This document shows, piece after piece, positions 35,564-35,836 of a stretch of 35,836 nt of DNA. Origin of the DNA: an uncultured Clostridium sp. (GTDB lineage Bacteria > Bacillota > Clostridia > Clostridiales > Clostridiaceae); contig NZ_CAMQRY010000009.1 of the NCBI RefSeq assembly GCF_947036855.1, positions 1 to 35,836 on the forward strand, given 5' to 3'. The position numbers and the translations under genes are program-made. Each line of letters opens with the position of its first letter. Position 1 is the stretch's first letter. A model generated the notes under the pieces. The model saw only the letters and a program-made list of their open reading frames with translations. It was not told where the DNA came from and ran no database searches.

Positions 35564-35572
35564 ATTATAGCA
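35564..35572 (-). promoter_or_regulatory. Extended -10 promoter of the methyltransferase gene
   Basis: On the minus strand TGC is followed by a perfect TATAAT (35569 down to 35564). There is no good -35. Confidence 0.6.
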
Positions 35573-35614
35573 TAAATGTTAAAGTTTTATTTACAATATG
35601 TTAATTAAATGTTG

Positions 35615-35623
35615 TGATACAAT
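35615..35623 (+). promoter_or_regulatory. Extended -10 promoter of the YgjP-like gene
   Basis: TGA followed by TACAAT (35618-35623), 24 bases before the start codon; the -35 is weak. Confidence 0.5.
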
Positions 35624-35646
35624 ATAAAAGATATGGAGGGTGAATG

Positions 35647-35786
35647 ATGGATTCTATATATAAGATAAATAATTTAGAAATAGAAATTCAGATAGTAAGA
35701 CTTAAAAAAAGGTCGATATCTGTGGAAATAAATAATAAGGCACAGCTTATAGTAAGAGCACCAAATACTTTAACATATAAGCGGAT
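35647..35786 (+). CDS. YgjP-like M48-type metallopeptidase, N-terminal fragment
   Basis: Only about 46 codons are genomic. The start MDSIYKINNLEIEIQIVRLK, then KRSISVEINN and LIVRAPNTLTYKRI, matches the N-terminus of the YgjP/DUF45 family (SprT-like zinc metallopeptidase domain), whose HExxH motif would lie further on and is not in the window. ATG 35647 is 6 bases after GGAGGG; ATG 35644 is also in frame. The apparent continuation of the frame, RKSTRLNSSHSDRSR, is translated sequencing adapter, not protein. Confidence 0.75.
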
Positions 35787-35836
35787 AGATCGGAAGAGCA
35801 CACGTCTGAACTCCAGTCACAGCGATAGATCTCGTA
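35787..35836. other. Illumina TruSeq adapter sequence (assembly artefact)
   Basis: From 35787 the sequence is the TruSeq read-1 3' adapter, beginning AGATCGGAAGAGC and ending CCAGTCAC at 35820 (34 bases), then the 8-base index AGCGATAG (35821-35828) and ATCTCGTA, the start of the flow-cell tail. This is not chromosomal DNA. Genomic sequence ends at 35786. Confidence 0.99.

Noticed and set aside
1-35836. CRISPR arrays, tRNA or rRNA genes, insertion sequences, prophage genes
   Set aside because: No regularly spaced repeats, cloverleaf sequences, transposases or phage proteins were seen on either strand.

Overview
The window is a gene-dense, very AT-rich stretch (roughly 30% G+C by eye) from a low-G+C Gram-positive anaerobe of the Clostridium type. 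The signs are AGA and AUA-rich codon use, GGAGG-type ribosome binding sites, many hairpin-plus-T-run terminators, PyrR-type attenuation, a ymxH-dapG-tepA-ftsK/spoIIIE cluster as in spore-forming Firmicutes, RNase Y, pyruvate formate-lyase and the PyrK/PyrD (class 1B) dihydroorotate dehydrogenase. I cannot name the species. No phage, transposon, CRISPR array, tRNA or rRNA was seen.

Layout. 1-13.4 kb is housekeeping: truB (5' end outside the window), ribF, rpsO with its own promoter and a possible S15 leader, pnp, ymxH, dapG, tepA, ftsK/spoIIIE, pgsA, rny, an aspartate-type aminotransferase and ptsH (HPr). 13.5-14.3 kb is a class A beta-lactamase-fold protein whose catalytic serine is glycine. 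14.3-20.1 kb is the complete pyrimidine operon pyrB-(mini pyrI)-pyrC-pyrF-pyrK-pyrD-pyrE behind a PyrR attenuator. 20.1-23.7 kb is pflB-pflA after a 500-base AT-rich upstream region. 23.8-26.8 kb holds a PepT-like peptidase, an AIM24-family protein and, on the minus strand, a PAP2/vanadium-haloperoxidase-like protein. 26.8-33.8 kb is the histidine operon hisZ-G-D-C-B-A-F-I-E, which lacks hisH. 33.9-35.5 kb holds an unknown protein and, convergently, a PrmA-like methyltransferase. The last gene is the start of a YgjP-like metallopeptidase, cut off by the end of the contig.

The most interesting items are these. (1) A 47-codon gene abutting pyrB encodes only the zinc domain of the aspartate transcarbamoylase regulatory chain, with the four cysteines at E. 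coli spacing but no allosteric nucleotide-binding domain. (2) A second PyrR-type RNA loop sits over the pyrB ribosome binding site, after the usual attenuator, suggesting two-tier control of transcription and translation. (3) There is a Ser-to-Gly change at the nucleophile of the beta-lactamase-fold protein. (4) hisH is absent from an otherwise complete his operon.

Caution: bases 35787-35836 are not genomic. They are the Illumina TruSeq 3' adapter, an 8-base index and the start of the flow-cell tail, so this end is an assembly artefact.
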